Positions 14,540-21,957 of a stretch of 64,000 nucleotides of DNA are shown piece after piece. The stretch covers positions 1 through 64,000 of the forward strand of contig DHVS01000038.1 in assembly GCA_002412795.1 (NCBI GenBank). Direction: 5' to 3'. A program made the translations under genes and the position numbers. This DNA comes from a bacterium UBP2_UBA5202. GTDB taxonomy: Bacteria > Edwardsbacteria > AC1 > EtOH8. Within the stretch, counting starts at the first letter, position 1. The number at the start of each line of letters is the position of its first letter. The notes under the pieces are model-generated. The model saw nothing but the letters and a program-made list of their open reading frames with translations, was not told where the DNA came from and ran no database searches.

Positions 14540-15316
14540 TCACTTCGTTATTCCCCGTTCCGAGCCCTCGATGAACTCCACCATGTGCTTTACCTCCGGG
14601 GTCAGCTCCATCGTCTCTTTGATCCGGGTCAGGGCCTGGGTGGTGTTCAGTCCCGACCGGAAGATGATGCGGTAGGCCTGGTCCATCAGGTCGCGCTGGG
14701 CCTGGGTAAAGCCCCGCCGGGACAACCCCAGGGTGTTCAGTCCGAACATCTTCAGCGGATTGCCGAAGGCCTTGGAGTAGGGCAGGACATCCTTCTGGAC
14801 CGCCGAGGCCCCGCCCACTATGGTGTGGCAGCCCACCCGGGAGAACTGGTGGACCGGGGTCAGCCCGCCGATGATGGCAAAGTCCTCTATTATGGTGTGC
14901 CCGGCCAAAGTGGCCGAGTTGGCCAGGATCACGCTGTCGCCCACCGTGCACTCATGGGCCACGTGGGAGTAGGCCATCAGCAGGCAGTTGCTCCCGATCT
15001 TAGTCACCTGGTCCTCCAGTGTCGACAGGGTGACGGTGGCGAACTCCCTCACCACGGTCTTCTCGCCGATGACCACCTTGGTCTTTGCCCCCCGGTATTT
15101 CAGGTCCTGGGTGTCGCTTCCTATCGACGCTCCGTGCCAGACCTTGCAGCCGGCGCCCAGCTCGGTCCACTTGTGGATGGCCACCGAGTCGCCGATGACG
15201 CAGTTGTCGCCCAGCACGCACTCCGGGCCGATGATGGTGAAGGGGCCGACCATGACGTTGTCGCCCAGTCGGGCGGTGGGGTCGATGATGGCAGTGGGGT
15301 GGATTTGATTAGGCAT
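14540..15316 (-). CDS. lpxA: UDP-N-acetylglucosamine acyltransferase
   Basis: LpxA catalyses the first step of lipid A synthesis: acyl transfer from acyl-ACP to UDP-GlcNAc in the cytoplasm. The 258-aa product has the family start (HPTAIIDPTARLG), left-handed beta-helix hexapeptide repeats (VMVGPF, CVIGDS), the catalytic His in YSHVAHECTVGD, and a C-terminal helical domain. It is the last gene of the minus-strand lipid A operon. A partial copy of its own 5' end lies upstream at 15634-15813, with a zinc-ribbon ORF between. Confidence 0.93.
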   Translation of the reverse strand: MPNQIHPTAIIDPTARLGDNVMVGPFTIIGPECVLGDNCVIGDSVAIHKWTELGAGCKVWHGASIGSDTQDLKYRGAKTKVVIGEKTVVREFATVTLSTLEDQVTKIGSNCLLMAYSHVAHECTVGDSVILANSATLAGHTIIEDFAIIGGLTPVHQFSRVGCHTIVGGASAVQKDVLPYSKAFGNPLKMFGLNTLGLSRRGFTQAQRDLMDQAYRIIFRSGLNTTQALTRIKETMELTPEVKHMVEFIEGSERGITK

Positions 15317-15399
15317 GGGCTAAATGAAGTAAAGGTTGTAAAATTTTCGAAGGTTGTAAATGTAAAGGAAATAAACGTCAGGTTTGGTTGTGACTCATC

Positions 15400-15609
15400 T
15401 TAGATGTCAACAATTAATTTACGGCATGCCTGACACCTATTGGCTTCAACTTTTGGCCTTCCCAGGCCCGCTCCTGTGCCTATTTTTATACCGCCTATTG
15501 CCCATATCCCCAAAAGCAAGCTTTTTCCTTCCTGCAGCCATTTCAAAGCATATCTGTCTCCATATATGTGGCCCCTGGCCATCTCTACCTTGCAATAAGG
15601 ACATTTCAT
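15400..15609 (-). CDS. Small zinc-ribbon protein (DUF6487-like)
   Basis: The 69-aa product has CPYC near its start and CQAC near its end, flanking a GDRYALKWLQEGK segment and a hydrophobic Gly-rich middle. This is the layout of the DUF6487 family. I use the ATG at 15609, which has GGAAGG about 10 nt upstream, rather than the one six codons before. It is AT-rich compared with lpxA. It sits between intact lpxA and the duplicated lpxA fragment, which suggests it came with that rearrangement. Function unknown. Confidence 0.65.
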   Translation of the reverse strand: MKCPYCKVEMARGHIYGDRYALKWLQEGKSLLLGIWAIGGIKIGTGAGLGRPKVEANRCQACRKLIVDI

Positions 15610-15633
15610 TTTGATTTGCCTTCCCAAATATTT

Positions 15634-15813
15634 TTAAAGAGAAACGGAATATTCAACCCGTAAGTGGCTATTTGAAACTTTTGTCGGGTGTTTGACGCAG
15701 CCGTCGCCCAGCACGCACTCCGGGCCGATGATAGTGAAGGGGCCGACCGTAACGTTTTCGCCCAAGCGGGCGGTGGGGTCTATGATGGCGGTGGAGTGGA
15801 TCAGATTAGGCAT
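15634..15813 (-). pseudogene. Duplicated 5' fragment of lpxA
   Basis: From the ATG at 15813 about 115 bp match the first 40 codons of intact lpxA at roughly 89% nucleotide identity by my count (about 13 differences). After the codon for Val-40 similarity stops, and 19 unrelated codons lead to a stop at 15634. No acyltransferase core remains, so it cannot be an enzyme. The upstream leader (GTTGTAAAG repeated) also resembles the leader of the intact gene. The divergence implies an old duplication, or import of a related lpxA end from another genome. Confidence 0.85.
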
Positions 15814-15871
15814 GGTCGAAATTATGTAAAAGTTGTAAAGGTTGTAAAGGCAATATTTTCTATTAATATCT

Positions 15872-16336
15872 TTAAAGAAGTTGAAAAACTTCCTTAACTG
15901 TTTCCAAATTATCTGTTGCGCGTTTAACAATATCTAAATCAACCCAACGTGGCTTTTCAGCTTCCTCATCATCGACAGCGTTATCGTTCAACAAGGTAAA
16001 AGTTTTAGGCTGGCAGACATAGAAAAAGTTAAACATATGATAAGCCACATCACCAGGATCCCAGTAAAAAAATTGCTCTTTGAAGTATAAAAATTCCCCA
16101 ACTTCTATTTCAATGCCTGTCTCTTCACGTACCTCTCTGACCAGTGCGTCTGATAATTTTTCGGCTTGATTAATCCCACCACCAGGGAAGAACAACTTTC
16201 CGTTGCTTTTATTGCTAAGCATAAGGATCTTGCTGTCGTGGATAATTACGCCATAGACGGATGGCCTAAAAACAAGCTTTTCCGCAGGAACGCTTATTTT
16301 ACCACCTTTTATGGAATTACATTCTACGTTGGTCAT
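15872..16336 (-). CDS. Nudix hydrolase
   Basis: The 154-aa protein carries a complete Nudix box G-x5-E-x7-R-E-U-x-E-E-x-G-U: GGINQAEK, then LSDALV, then REVREETGIEI. Nudix enzymes cleave nucleoside diphosphates linked to another group; the substrate here is not evident. It lies 16 bp downstream of the lpxC-fabZ stop on the same strand and is AT-rich. It may be part of the accessory segment inserted between lpxC-fabZ and lpxA. Confidence 0.88.
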   Translation of the reverse strand: MTNVECNSIKGGKISVPAEKLVFRPSVYGVIIHDSKILMLSNKSNGKLFFPGGGINQAEKLSDALVREVREETGIEIEVGEFLYFKEQFFYWDPGDVAYHMFNFFYVCQPKTFTLLNDNAVDDEEAEKPRWVDLDIVKRATDNLETVKEVFQLL

Positions 16337-16352
16337 TGGTATTGACCTATTT

Positions 16353-17663
16353 TTATGTTTTCCGGTCCACCACCGCCGCGGTCAGCTCGGCCTCGCAGAC
16401 CACCTGGCCGTCCACCAGGGCCTTGCCCTCCATCTTGCAGATGCCCCGCTTGAAGGAGACCAGGTCCAATTCGAACCTCAGCTGGTCCCCGGGCATCACC
16501 GGCTTGCGGAAGCGCACCTTGTCTATGGCCGCAAAGTAAAGCAGTTTCTGGTGGTAGTTCTCCACCGAATGCAGCACCATGAACGCCCCGGTCTGGGCCA
16601 GGGCCTCCACTATCAGCACCCCGGGGAACACCGGGTGGTCCGGGAAATGCCCCTGAAAGAACGGCTCGTTGATGGTGACGTTCTTAAGACCCACCACCCG
16701 CTTGCCCTCCTCCAGCTCCAGGATCCTATCCACCATCAAAAAGGGATAGCGGTGGGGCAGCATCCCGGCGATGGCGTTGATGTCGAACACCGGGCCCTTC
16801 TTCTGGCGCTCCACCTCGTCGTAGACCTTCTTCAGTTCCTGCACCAGCTTCACATTGGAGCGGTGGCCGGATTTGATGGAGATGACGTGGGCCCGCAGCG
16901 GCCGGCCCAGCAGGGTCAGGTCGCCCAGCAGGTCCAGGATCTTGTGCCGCACGAATTCGTCGGGGTAGCGCAAAGGCTCCTTGTTCTCGATCCCCTTTTC
17001 CCCGATCACCACCGCCGACTGCAGGCTGCCGCCCTTGATCAGGCCCTGGGCCCGCAAATGCTCCACGTCCCGGGCCAGGCAGAAGGTGCGGGCATCGGCC
17101 AGCTCCTTGTCAAAGGTCTCCCCGCTGATGGGGAAGGAGGCGTACTGGCTGCGCAGGATATGGTGCTCAAAGTCGATGGTAAAGCTGATCCTCAGCTCAT
17201 TGCTGGGGCTGGCCACCAGCTGGACGCTGCCGTCGTTGACCGAGACCACCTTGGGCAGGTCAAAATACTGCCGGGGGGCGTCCAGCTCCACCGTGCCGGC
17301 CTTTTTCAGGATGTCCAAAAAGGGGCGGGAGGAGCCGTCGCCGATGGGCGGCTCGTTGTTGTCCATCTCCACCCGGATGTTGTCTATCTCCAGCGAGGCG
17401 ATGGCCGCCAGTACGTGCTCCACGGTGTGGGCCTTCACCATCTGGCCGTTGAAATCCCTGCCCAAAGTGGTGCCCCGGGCGGTCTCCACCACGTACTCGA
17501 TCAGGGCCGGGATCTCCGGGCTCTGGGGGATGTCGGTGCGGATGAAGCGGATCCCGGTATCGGCCGGGGCCGGCTTGAAGGTGAGGTTGGTCATGTTGCC
17601 GGTGTGGACCCCGACCCCGGAAAAACGGACCTCGCTGACTATTGTCTTCTGCAGTTTGGGCAT
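16353..17663 (-). CDS. lpxC-fabZ: LpxC-FabZ bifunctional protein
   Basis: The 436-aa product joins UDP-3-O-acyl-GlcNAc deacetylase (about 1-285) to 3-hydroxyacyl-ACP dehydratase (about 295-436). LpxC zinc ligands are visible in AHTVEHVLAA and in HKILDLLGDL. FabZ shows LPHRYPFLMVDRI with the catalytic His and GHFPDHPVFPG followed by VEALAQ with the catalytic Glu. This fusion is known from Bacteroidetes-related lineages. It couples lipid A commitment to hydroxyacyl-ACP use. The start at 17663 has AGGAG; the open frame extends 61 codons further but contains the promoter. Confidence 0.93.
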   Translation of the reverse strand: MPKLQKTIVSEVRFSGVGVHTGNMTNLTFKPAPADTGIRFIRTDIPQSPEIPALIEYVVETARGTTLGRDFNGQMVKAHTVEHVLAAIASLEIDNIRVEMDNNEPPIGDGSSRPFLDILKKAGTVELDAPRQYFDLPKVVSVNDGSVQLVASPSNELRISFTIDFEHHILRSQYASFPISGETFDKELADARTFCLARDVEHLRAQGLIKGGSLQSAVVIGEKGIENKEPLRYPDEFVRHKILDLLGDLTLLGRPLRAHVISIKSGHRSNVKLVQELKKVYDEVERQKKGPVFDINAIAGMLPHRYPFLMVDRILELEEGKRVVGLKNVTINEPFFQGHFPDHPVFPGVLIVEALAQTGAFMVLHSVENYHQKLLYFAAIDKVRFRKPVMPGDQLRFELDLVSFKRGICKMEGKALVDGQVVCEAELTAAVVDRKT

Positions 17664-17699
17664 TAAAAAGCATCTCCTAAAATGGATGGTGTAAATATA

Positions 17700-17728
17700 A
17701 TAATACCCCAAAAACAGGGGGTTGTCAA
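17700..17728 (-). promoter_or_regulatory. Promoter of the lipid A operon with palindromic spacer
   Basis: On the minus strand TTGACA (17723-17728), 17 bp, then TATTAT (17700-17705), 37 bp before the lpxC-fabZ ATG. The spacer begins ACCCC and ends GGGG, so it is itself an inverted repeat, as in the lipoprotein promoter at 10360-10388. Confidence 0.75.
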
Positions 17729-17842
17729 ATGATTTTAGCATCTGTAATTCAGACAGTGGAGAGCTAATCGGGGCGGATTTGTCCAGAGGCATATATGCCA
17801 AGAATAGAGCATATGGAAATACCCATTTGCAATTCCAAATTG

Positions 17843-17972
17843 CCACGAGCTTTAGCTCGTGGGTTAGGTTAGGATCTGGGAAATATCCTCCGGGGTTTTA
17901 ACCCCTTTATCCTGGGGCTAAAGCCCAAATATCTGACTTTTTATTGCCACGACCTGAAGGTCGTGGCAATAA
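17843..17972. repeat. Cluster of REP-like palindromes
   Basis: The 565-bp spacer 17664-18228 has no gene. It holds three strong palindromes: CCACGAGCTTTAGCTCGTGG (17843-17862), GGGCTAAAGCCC (17915-17926), and a perfect 15-bp-arm inverted repeat at 17941-17972 built around CCACGACCT. The set resembles REP sequences mobilised by Y1 (RAYT) transposases, but no transposase is in the window. A promoter for the plus-strand transporter follows at 18023. Confidence 0.65.
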
Positions 17973-18022
17973 AATATATAGATCCCACTGCTGTCTGAAT
18001 CACTATTTTAGCATTTATTAGC

Positions 18023-18051
18023 TTGACAAAGACTGGTTTGTAAATTACAAT
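18023..18051 (+). promoter_or_regulatory. Promoter for the metal ABC transporter operon
   Basis: TTGACA (18023-18028), a 17-bp spacer and TACAAT (18046-18051) lie 178 bp before the ATP-binding gene. I see no clear metal-repressor box around it. Confidence 0.6.
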
Positions 18052-18228
18052 AAATAATCCGGCCGCCCCGGCTGGGAAAGACAGGAGCTCCTCCGCTGAA
18101 GCTTTGGCGCTTGAAGGAGTCCGGCATTGAAGCGCAAGCGGATCAACATGATTAAATTTAATACCAGAGGAAATAAAAAATCCTGTAAATCCTGTCAAAA
18201 ATGTTCCAATTAAATATCAAATAATTCA

Positions 18229-19059
18229 ATGAACGATACCGGACAGACAGCAACCCCCTCCTGCGGCTCCTGCTGCACCAAGCTGGTGCGGGTGGGGGTC
18301 AAGCTGGGCAACAACCCGGTGCTGGAGGACATCAACCTGCACCTGCACTGCGGCCAGCTGACGGCCATCGTCGGCCCCAACGGGGCCGGCAAGAGCACTT
18401 TGCTCAGGACCATTTTGGGCGAGGTCCCGCACTCCGGGCACGTCCATTTCCTGGACTCGGGCAAAAAGCGCCCCGACAAGCCCTTCATCGGCTATGTGCC
18501 CCAGCGGCTGGAGTTCGACCCCTCGGCGCCCCTGACGGTGGCCGACCTGTTCGGCGCGTCCCTGCAAAAACGCCCGGCCTGGATGGGTTTGGCCAAGGAC
18601 CAGCGCAAAATTGTCGGGGAGGCGCTGAATGCGGCCGGGGCGGGGCACCTGTTGGACAGCAAGCTGGGCCAGCTTTCGGGCGGAGAACTGCAGCGGGTGA
18701 TGCTGGCTTTGGCCTTGACCCCGCTGCCCGACCTGCTGCTTTTAGACGAGCCGGTCTCCGGGGTGGACATGGCCGGGGTGGACGCCTTTTACGAAATGGT
18801 GTCGCAGCTTCGGAAACGCTACCATCTGTCCATCATCCTGGTCACCCACGACCTGGCGGCGGTGGCCGGCTTCGCCGACCGGATGATATTCCTGAACAAA
18901 AAAATAATCGCCCAGGGCTCGCCGGCCCAGGTGCTGGGCCATCCTTTGGTCCAGCAGATCTTCGGACGGCTGAAACCGGAGCTGAAACAGGGGGTCCCGG
19001 AGGCGGCCGAAAGTGTTCCCCACCACTGCATCGCCTGCGAACTGGAGGCCAAGCCATGA
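18229..19059 (+). CDS. ABC transporter ATP-binding protein, zinc/manganese type
   Basis: The 276-aa protein has all ABC motifs: Walker A GPNGAGKST (about 49-57), Q-loop in YVPQRLEF, signature LSGGELQR, Walker B LLLLDEP and the H-loop THD. Its closest recognisable class is ZnuC/MntB. Both ends carry Cys/His clusters (CGSCC near the start, HHCIAC near the end), plausible metal-sensing or binding sites. It overlaps the permease gene by 4 bp. No periplasmic metal-binding protein (ZnuA type) is adjacent, which is unusual for this transporter class. Confidence 0.88.
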   Translation: MNDTGQTATPSCGSCCTKLVRVGVKLGNNPVLEDINLHLHCGQLTAIVGPNGAGKSTLLRTILGEVPHSGHVHFLDSGKKRPDKPFIGYVPQRLEFDPSAPLTVADLFGASLQKRPAWMGLAKDQRKIVGEALNAAGAGHLLDSKLGQLSGGELQRVMLALALTPLPDLLLLDEPVSGVDMAGVDAFYEMVSQLRKRYHLSIILVTHDLAAVAGFADRMIFLNKKIIAQGSPAQVLGHPLVQQIFGRLKPELKQGVPEAAESVPHHCIACELEAKP

Positions 19060-19889
19060 TGAGCTTTTGGCAGCAAATGATAGGGCTGCTGCCCTTCGAA
19101 TGGGCAAAATTCGCCTTCATGCAGAACGCCCTGCTGGCGGCCCTGCTGGCCTCGCTGCTGCTGGGGGTGCTGGGCACCATGGTCATCAGCCGGCAGATGG
19201 CCTTCTTCTCCGATGCCATCGGGCACGCCGCCCTGACCGGGGTGGCCATCGGCGCGCTGCTGGGGCTGGGCGACCCGCTGTGGGCCATGCTGGTCTTCTC
19301 CGCCCTGCTGGCCCTGTCCTTCAGTTTCTTAAGGCAGCGGACCAAGGCCTCGTCCGACACCGTGATCGGGCTGATCATGTCCTTTGCGGTGGCGTTAGGG
19401 ATAGTGATCCTTTCCCGGCGGGGCGGGTTCAACCGCTATTCCCAGTACCTGATCGGGGACATCCTGAGCGTGGGCCCGGCCGACATTGTAAAACTGCTGG
19501 TGCTGCTTTTGGCGGTGGCCGGATTCTGGTTTTTTTATTTCAACCAGATAATGCTGCTGAGCCTCAGCCCCTCGCTGGCCAAAAGCCGCCGGGTCAACAC
19601 CGGCCTGGCCGAGGCGGCCTTCTCGGTGATGACCGCCCTGGTGGTGACGGTGGCCATCCAGTGGGTGGGCCTGCTGGTGATCAACGCCCTGCTGATACTG
19701 CCGGCGGCTTCGGCCCGCAACCTGGCCGGCAACATGAGGCAGTACCTGTGGCTCTCGGCGGGCTTCGGCCTGGCGGCCGCGCTGACCGGGCTGATAGCCT
19801 CGTACTACTGGGCCACCGCCTCCGGCGCCACCATGGTGCTGACGGCCATGGGGTTCTATCTGCTGACCCTGGTGCTCAGGAAAAAATAG
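19056..19889 (+). CDS. ABC transporter permease, zinc/manganese (ZnuB/ABC-3) type
   Basis: The 277-aa protein is strongly hydrophobic with about eight membrane segments and matches the ABC-3 permease family. Features include SRQMAFFSDAIGHAALTGVAIG, given here as its key piece SDAIGHAALTG, and the coupling region near LLVINALLILPAASARNLAG. It imports divalent metal together with the upstream ATPase, with which it shares an ATGA overlap. The substrate-binding subunit must be encoded elsewhere. Confidence 0.88.
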   Translation: MMSFWQQMIGLLPFEWAKFAFMQNALLAALLASLLLGVLGTMVISRQMAFFSDAIGHAALTGVAIGALLGLGDPLWAMLVFSALLALSFSFLRQRTKASSDTVIGLIMSFAVALGIVILSRRGGFNRYSQYLIGDILSVGPADIVKLLVLLLAVAGFWFFYFNQIMLLSLSPSLAKSRRVNTGLAEAAFSVMTALVVTVAIQWVGLLVINALLILPAASARNLAGNMRQYLWLSAGFGLAAALTGLIASYYWATASGATMVLTAMGFYLLTLVLRKK

Positions 19890-20024
19890 CGTGCCTTCTA
19901 TCCTAAAACCGCCGGACCAACCACGGAAGCAGGGAACAGCTGAAAACGCGGAATGATTTTAAAATATTCGTCATTCGGTGATTCAGTGGTAAATGGAACA
20001 TCATAATTATAATGCGGGTAAACC

Positions 20025-21122
20025 ATGAAAAGAACACTCCTCCTGCTCTTGGTACTATTGCCACTGCTCTGGTCCTCCTCCGCCCTGGCCGACAGCCAAT
20101 GCGCCCAATGCCGGAAGTGGATAACCTCCAAAGACAGTTACATTGAGCATGAAGGCAAGATATATTGCTCCCAAAAGTGCTTCGCCCGGGCCATGCCCAA
20201 GTGCGCCGCCTGCGGCAAGTCCATCGCCGAGGGCAAAGGGCTGGCGGGAGGATATGTCTACACCAAGGACAAATATTACTGCTCCGATGAATGCTTCCAG
20301 AAATCCCTGCCCCTCTGCGCGGTCTGCGGTAAAAGTGTCCAGGGGGGCTTAAGGGACCAGCAGGACAAGAGCAAACTCTACTGCTCCCAGGAATGCTACC
20401 GGACCACCCTGCCCAAATGCGCGCTGTGCGGCGCCGTCATGCAGTCCTGGACCGAGATCGAGGGCGTCAAGTTCTGCGGCCAGTGCGCCAGGCTGCCGGA
20501 ATGCTTCAACTGCCAGATGCCGGGGGCCGGCCGGGAATCCAGGGACGGCCGGCGCTGGTGCGATTCCTGCCTGGCCCTGACGGTGATGGATCAGGCTGAG
20601 GCCCAAAAAATGTTTGACCAGGTGCGGCTGGACCTCAAAAGCCATCTGGGACTTTCCACTCCGGACACCATCGCCTTCCACATGGTGGACGCCGACAGCC
20701 TGGGCCGCCTGCTGGGGCACAAGAATTTTGCCGAGCGGGGCTTTTACAAGTACAATGTCCAGTACACGGTCAACAAGAAGAAACAGAAAAAAGTGACCCG
20801 GGAGCTGTTCGACATTTACATCCTCTCCGGACTCTCGCCCGAGAATTTCCGGGATGTGGCGGCCCACGAGCTGGCCCACGACATCAACTATCGCTACTTT
20901 CCCCGGGTCCAGGGTCAAAGGGAGGTGGAGGGCTTTGCCGAATATGTTTCGGCCTTGATGAACCAATACTGGGGCCAGGATAAGGTCAACGACACCAAAT
21001 TGCGAAACCAGCAAAAGGAATATGCCGAGGCCTACAAGTACTTTTTGAAACTGGGGGAAAAGGGCGGATTGAAGGCGGTGTGGGAATACATGGAAGGAAA
21101 GAATAAAACGGCAAGTAAGTAA
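20025..21122 (+). CDS. Secreted LIM-domain metallopeptidase, DA1-like
   Basis: The 365-aa protein begins with a signal peptide (about 1-22). Some four zinc-finger units of LIM type (about 24-185) follow, rich in CxxC and YCSxxC patterns (CAQCRKW, YCSQKC, CAACGKS, YCSDEC, CAVCGKS). The C-terminal part (about 190-360) is a metallopeptidase with AHELAHDINYRYF (HExxH) and a downstream Glu in EGFAEYVSAL. LIM plus this peptidase is the architecture of plant DA1. Its export, inferred from the signal peptide, implies zinc-finger folding outside the cytoplasm, next to a zinc/manganese-type transporter operon. Confidence 0.82.
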   Translation: MKRTLLLLLVLLPLLWSSSALADSQCAQCRKWITSKDSYIEHEGKIYCSQKCFARAMPKCAACGKSIAEGKGLAGGYVYTKDKYYCSDECFQKSLPLCAVCGKSVQGGLRDQQDKSKLYCSQECYRTTLPKCALCGAVMQSWTEIEGVKFCGQCARLPECFNCQMPGAGRESRDGRRWCDSCLALTVMDQAEAQKMFDQVRLDLKSHLGLSTPDTIAFHMVDADSLGRLLGHKNFAERGFYKYNVQYTVNKKKQKKVTRELFDIYILSGLSPENFRDVAAHELAHDINYRYFPRVQGQREVEGFAEYVSALMNQYWGQDKVNDTKLRNQQKEYAEAYKYFLKLGEKGGLKAVWEYMEGKNKTASK

Positions 21123-21132
21123 AGTACAAGAG

Positions 21133-21170
21133 AACAGAAGAGCCCCGCCAACGGCGGGGCTCTTCTGTTT
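21133..21170 (+). terminator. Strong intrinsic terminator after the LIM peptidase gene
   Basis: A 17-bp perfect stem (AACAGAAGAGCCCCGCC with its complement), 3-nt loop, and a T-rich end, 10 bp past the stop codon. Confidence 0.85.
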
Positions 21171-21195
21171 GGGGAACATTTCTATCTGTAAAAAC

Positions 21196-21222
21196 AAAAG
21201 CCCCGCCATCGGCGGGACTTTT
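21196..21222. terminator. Second hairpin, terminator for the minus-strand peptide genes
   Basis: A 12-bp stem with one mismatch (AAAAGCCCCGCC paired with GGCGGGACTTTT) and a 3-nt loop. It lies 24 bp beyond the stop of the 13-aa peptide gene on the minus strand. The flanking A and T runs allow it to act in both directions. Confidence 0.65.
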
Positions 21223-21245
21223 GAAACTGTGTTAGGAAAACCCAG

Positions 21246-21287
21246 TTATTTCTTTTTCTTCTTGGCGGCTTTCTTCTTGGCTGGCAT
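21246..21287 (-). CDS. Lysine-rich micropeptide (13 aa)
   Basis: Read on the minus strand, a strong GGAGG box 6-7 nt upstream of the ATG opens a frame encoding MPAKKKAAKKKKK and then TAA. The coding region is almost entirely Lys and Ala. Its neighbour at 21374-21460 has the same character and an equally strong ribosome site. It resembles histone H1-like basic tails. Whether the product is a nucleoid peptide or a translated regulatory leader is unknown. Being so short it rests only on the ribosome site and the paired arrangement. Confidence 0.5.
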   Translation of the reverse strand: MPAKKKAAKKKKK

Positions 21288-21373
21288 GATTAAACCTCCT
21301 TTCTCACCGGAATTCCTCCGGTACTTAAAATTGTGGTTTGTTCTGTTAGCGAGCCAGTAAATTTATGCCGATC

Positions 21374-21460
21374 TTACTTCTTTTTCTTCGCGACCTTCTT
21401 GACGACCTTCTTCACTGCCTTCTTGACGACCTTCTTGGCGGGTTTTTTTGCGCAAGCCAT
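21374..21460 (-). CDS. Lysine-repeat basic peptide (28 aa), histone H1-like
   Basis: The ATG at 21460 is preceded by AAGGAGGTG, an excellent ribosome site. The product is built on a K-K-V-V/A-K-K repeat: MACAKKPAKKVV at the start, then two more KKAVKK/KKVVKK units and a KKKK end. Such Lys/Ala/Val repeats occur in H1-like and AlgP-like DNA-binding tails. A promoter with an overlapping palindrome lies 52-82 bp upstream. It is co-directional with the 13-aa peptide gene 86 bp downstream. A similar Lys-rich tail ends LeuC at 61086-62474. Confidence 0.6.
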   Translation of the reverse strand: MACAKKPAKKVVKKAVKKVVKKVAKKKK

Positions 21461-21511
21461 TATTTTCACCTCCTTAAGAATCAAAGTATTAGTAACTTGT
21501 GTTAATTAAGT

Positions 21512-21542
21512 ACAAATATACAACATATTGTATATTTGTCAA
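21512..21542 (-). promoter_or_regulatory. Promoter and operator-like palindrome for the lysine-rich peptide
   Basis: A perfect 12-bp palindrome ACAAATATACAA (21512-21523), spacer CATA, complement (21528-21539) overlaps a promoter on the minus strand. That promoter has TTGACA at 21537-21542 and TATATT at 21515-21520, 16 bp apart. The overlap suggests repressor control. Confidence 0.55.
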
Positions 21543-21663
21543 GAAAAAAAATAAAAATATTTTTTAGTGGATAACTTTTATTACATTGCAAAAAAATGAA
21601 AGTATTCTAAAACCCTTTAAAATCAATGGTCTTAGAGCATTAAATAATGGTTGTTTGCCTATA

Positions 21664-21704
21664 GTAAAAAAAATATCCACAACACAATAGGTAGTGTTGT
21701 GGAT
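21664..21704 (-). terminator. Hairpin with T-run, probable terminator on the minus strand
   Basis: ATCCACAACAC (21675-21685) pairs perfectly with GTGTTGTGGAT (21694-21704) over an 8-nt loop. On the minus strand it is followed by a run of eight T. It lies about 250 bp past the polysaccharide deacetylase stop. Confidence 0.6.
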
Positions 21705-21957
21705 AACTAATTTACTGTTTTTTCAAAGATTTTTCAGGAAATGCGCTGGAAGCATTAAAAGACAAGGGTTTCAAAAGGTTCCCTTCTGAAAAAATTGTAC
21801 AACCCGCATAATCACTATTGTTTTCAAATCTCAAAATAATGAGCGGTGAAAAAAACATGATGGCCAAAAAATATTACAAAGGAAGTCAGCCGGTAATCTG
21901 CAGGCGGTATTTTTACTGGGCAGGATCATTCTCCTCCTGCTGATTTTTGCATTTAAC

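Larger units (their letters stand above)
21461..21957. other. AT-rich intergenic region
   Basis: This 500-bp stretch holds the peptide promoter with a palindrome (21512-21542) and a hairpin with a T-run (21664-21704). No supported gene is seen. Two open frames of about 30 codons near 21840-21940 lack consistent support. Three DnaA-box-like 9-mers occur: 21566-21574, 21673-21681 and a perfect one at 21698-21706. The last two are largely the two arms of the hairpin. Confidence 0.5.

Noticed and set aside
15634..15930. A functional 98-aa protein from the longer frame covering the lpxA fragment
   Set aside because: The part matching lpxA is a truncated hexapeptide start, and the upstream extension translates low-complexity leader sequence.
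16311..17666. A 451-codon plus-strand frame opposite lpxC-fabZ
   Set aside because: Antisense shadow with no ribosome site or domain; the minus-strand frame encodes a complete enzyme.
17843..17972. Insertion sequence suggested by the REP-like palindromes
   Set aside because: No transposase or decayed transposase frame is present, so only repeats are annotated.
21540..21710. Possible replication origin (AT-rich, DnaA-like boxes)
   Set aside because: Two of three boxes are the arms of a terminator-like hairpin with a T-run, only one is perfect, and no dnaA, dnaN or gidA-type neighbours are present.
21840..21940. Short ORFs of about 30 codons on both strands, one with a GGAGG-like site
   Set aside because: They overlap each other, lack distinctive composition and cannot be told from chance in an AT-rich spacer.
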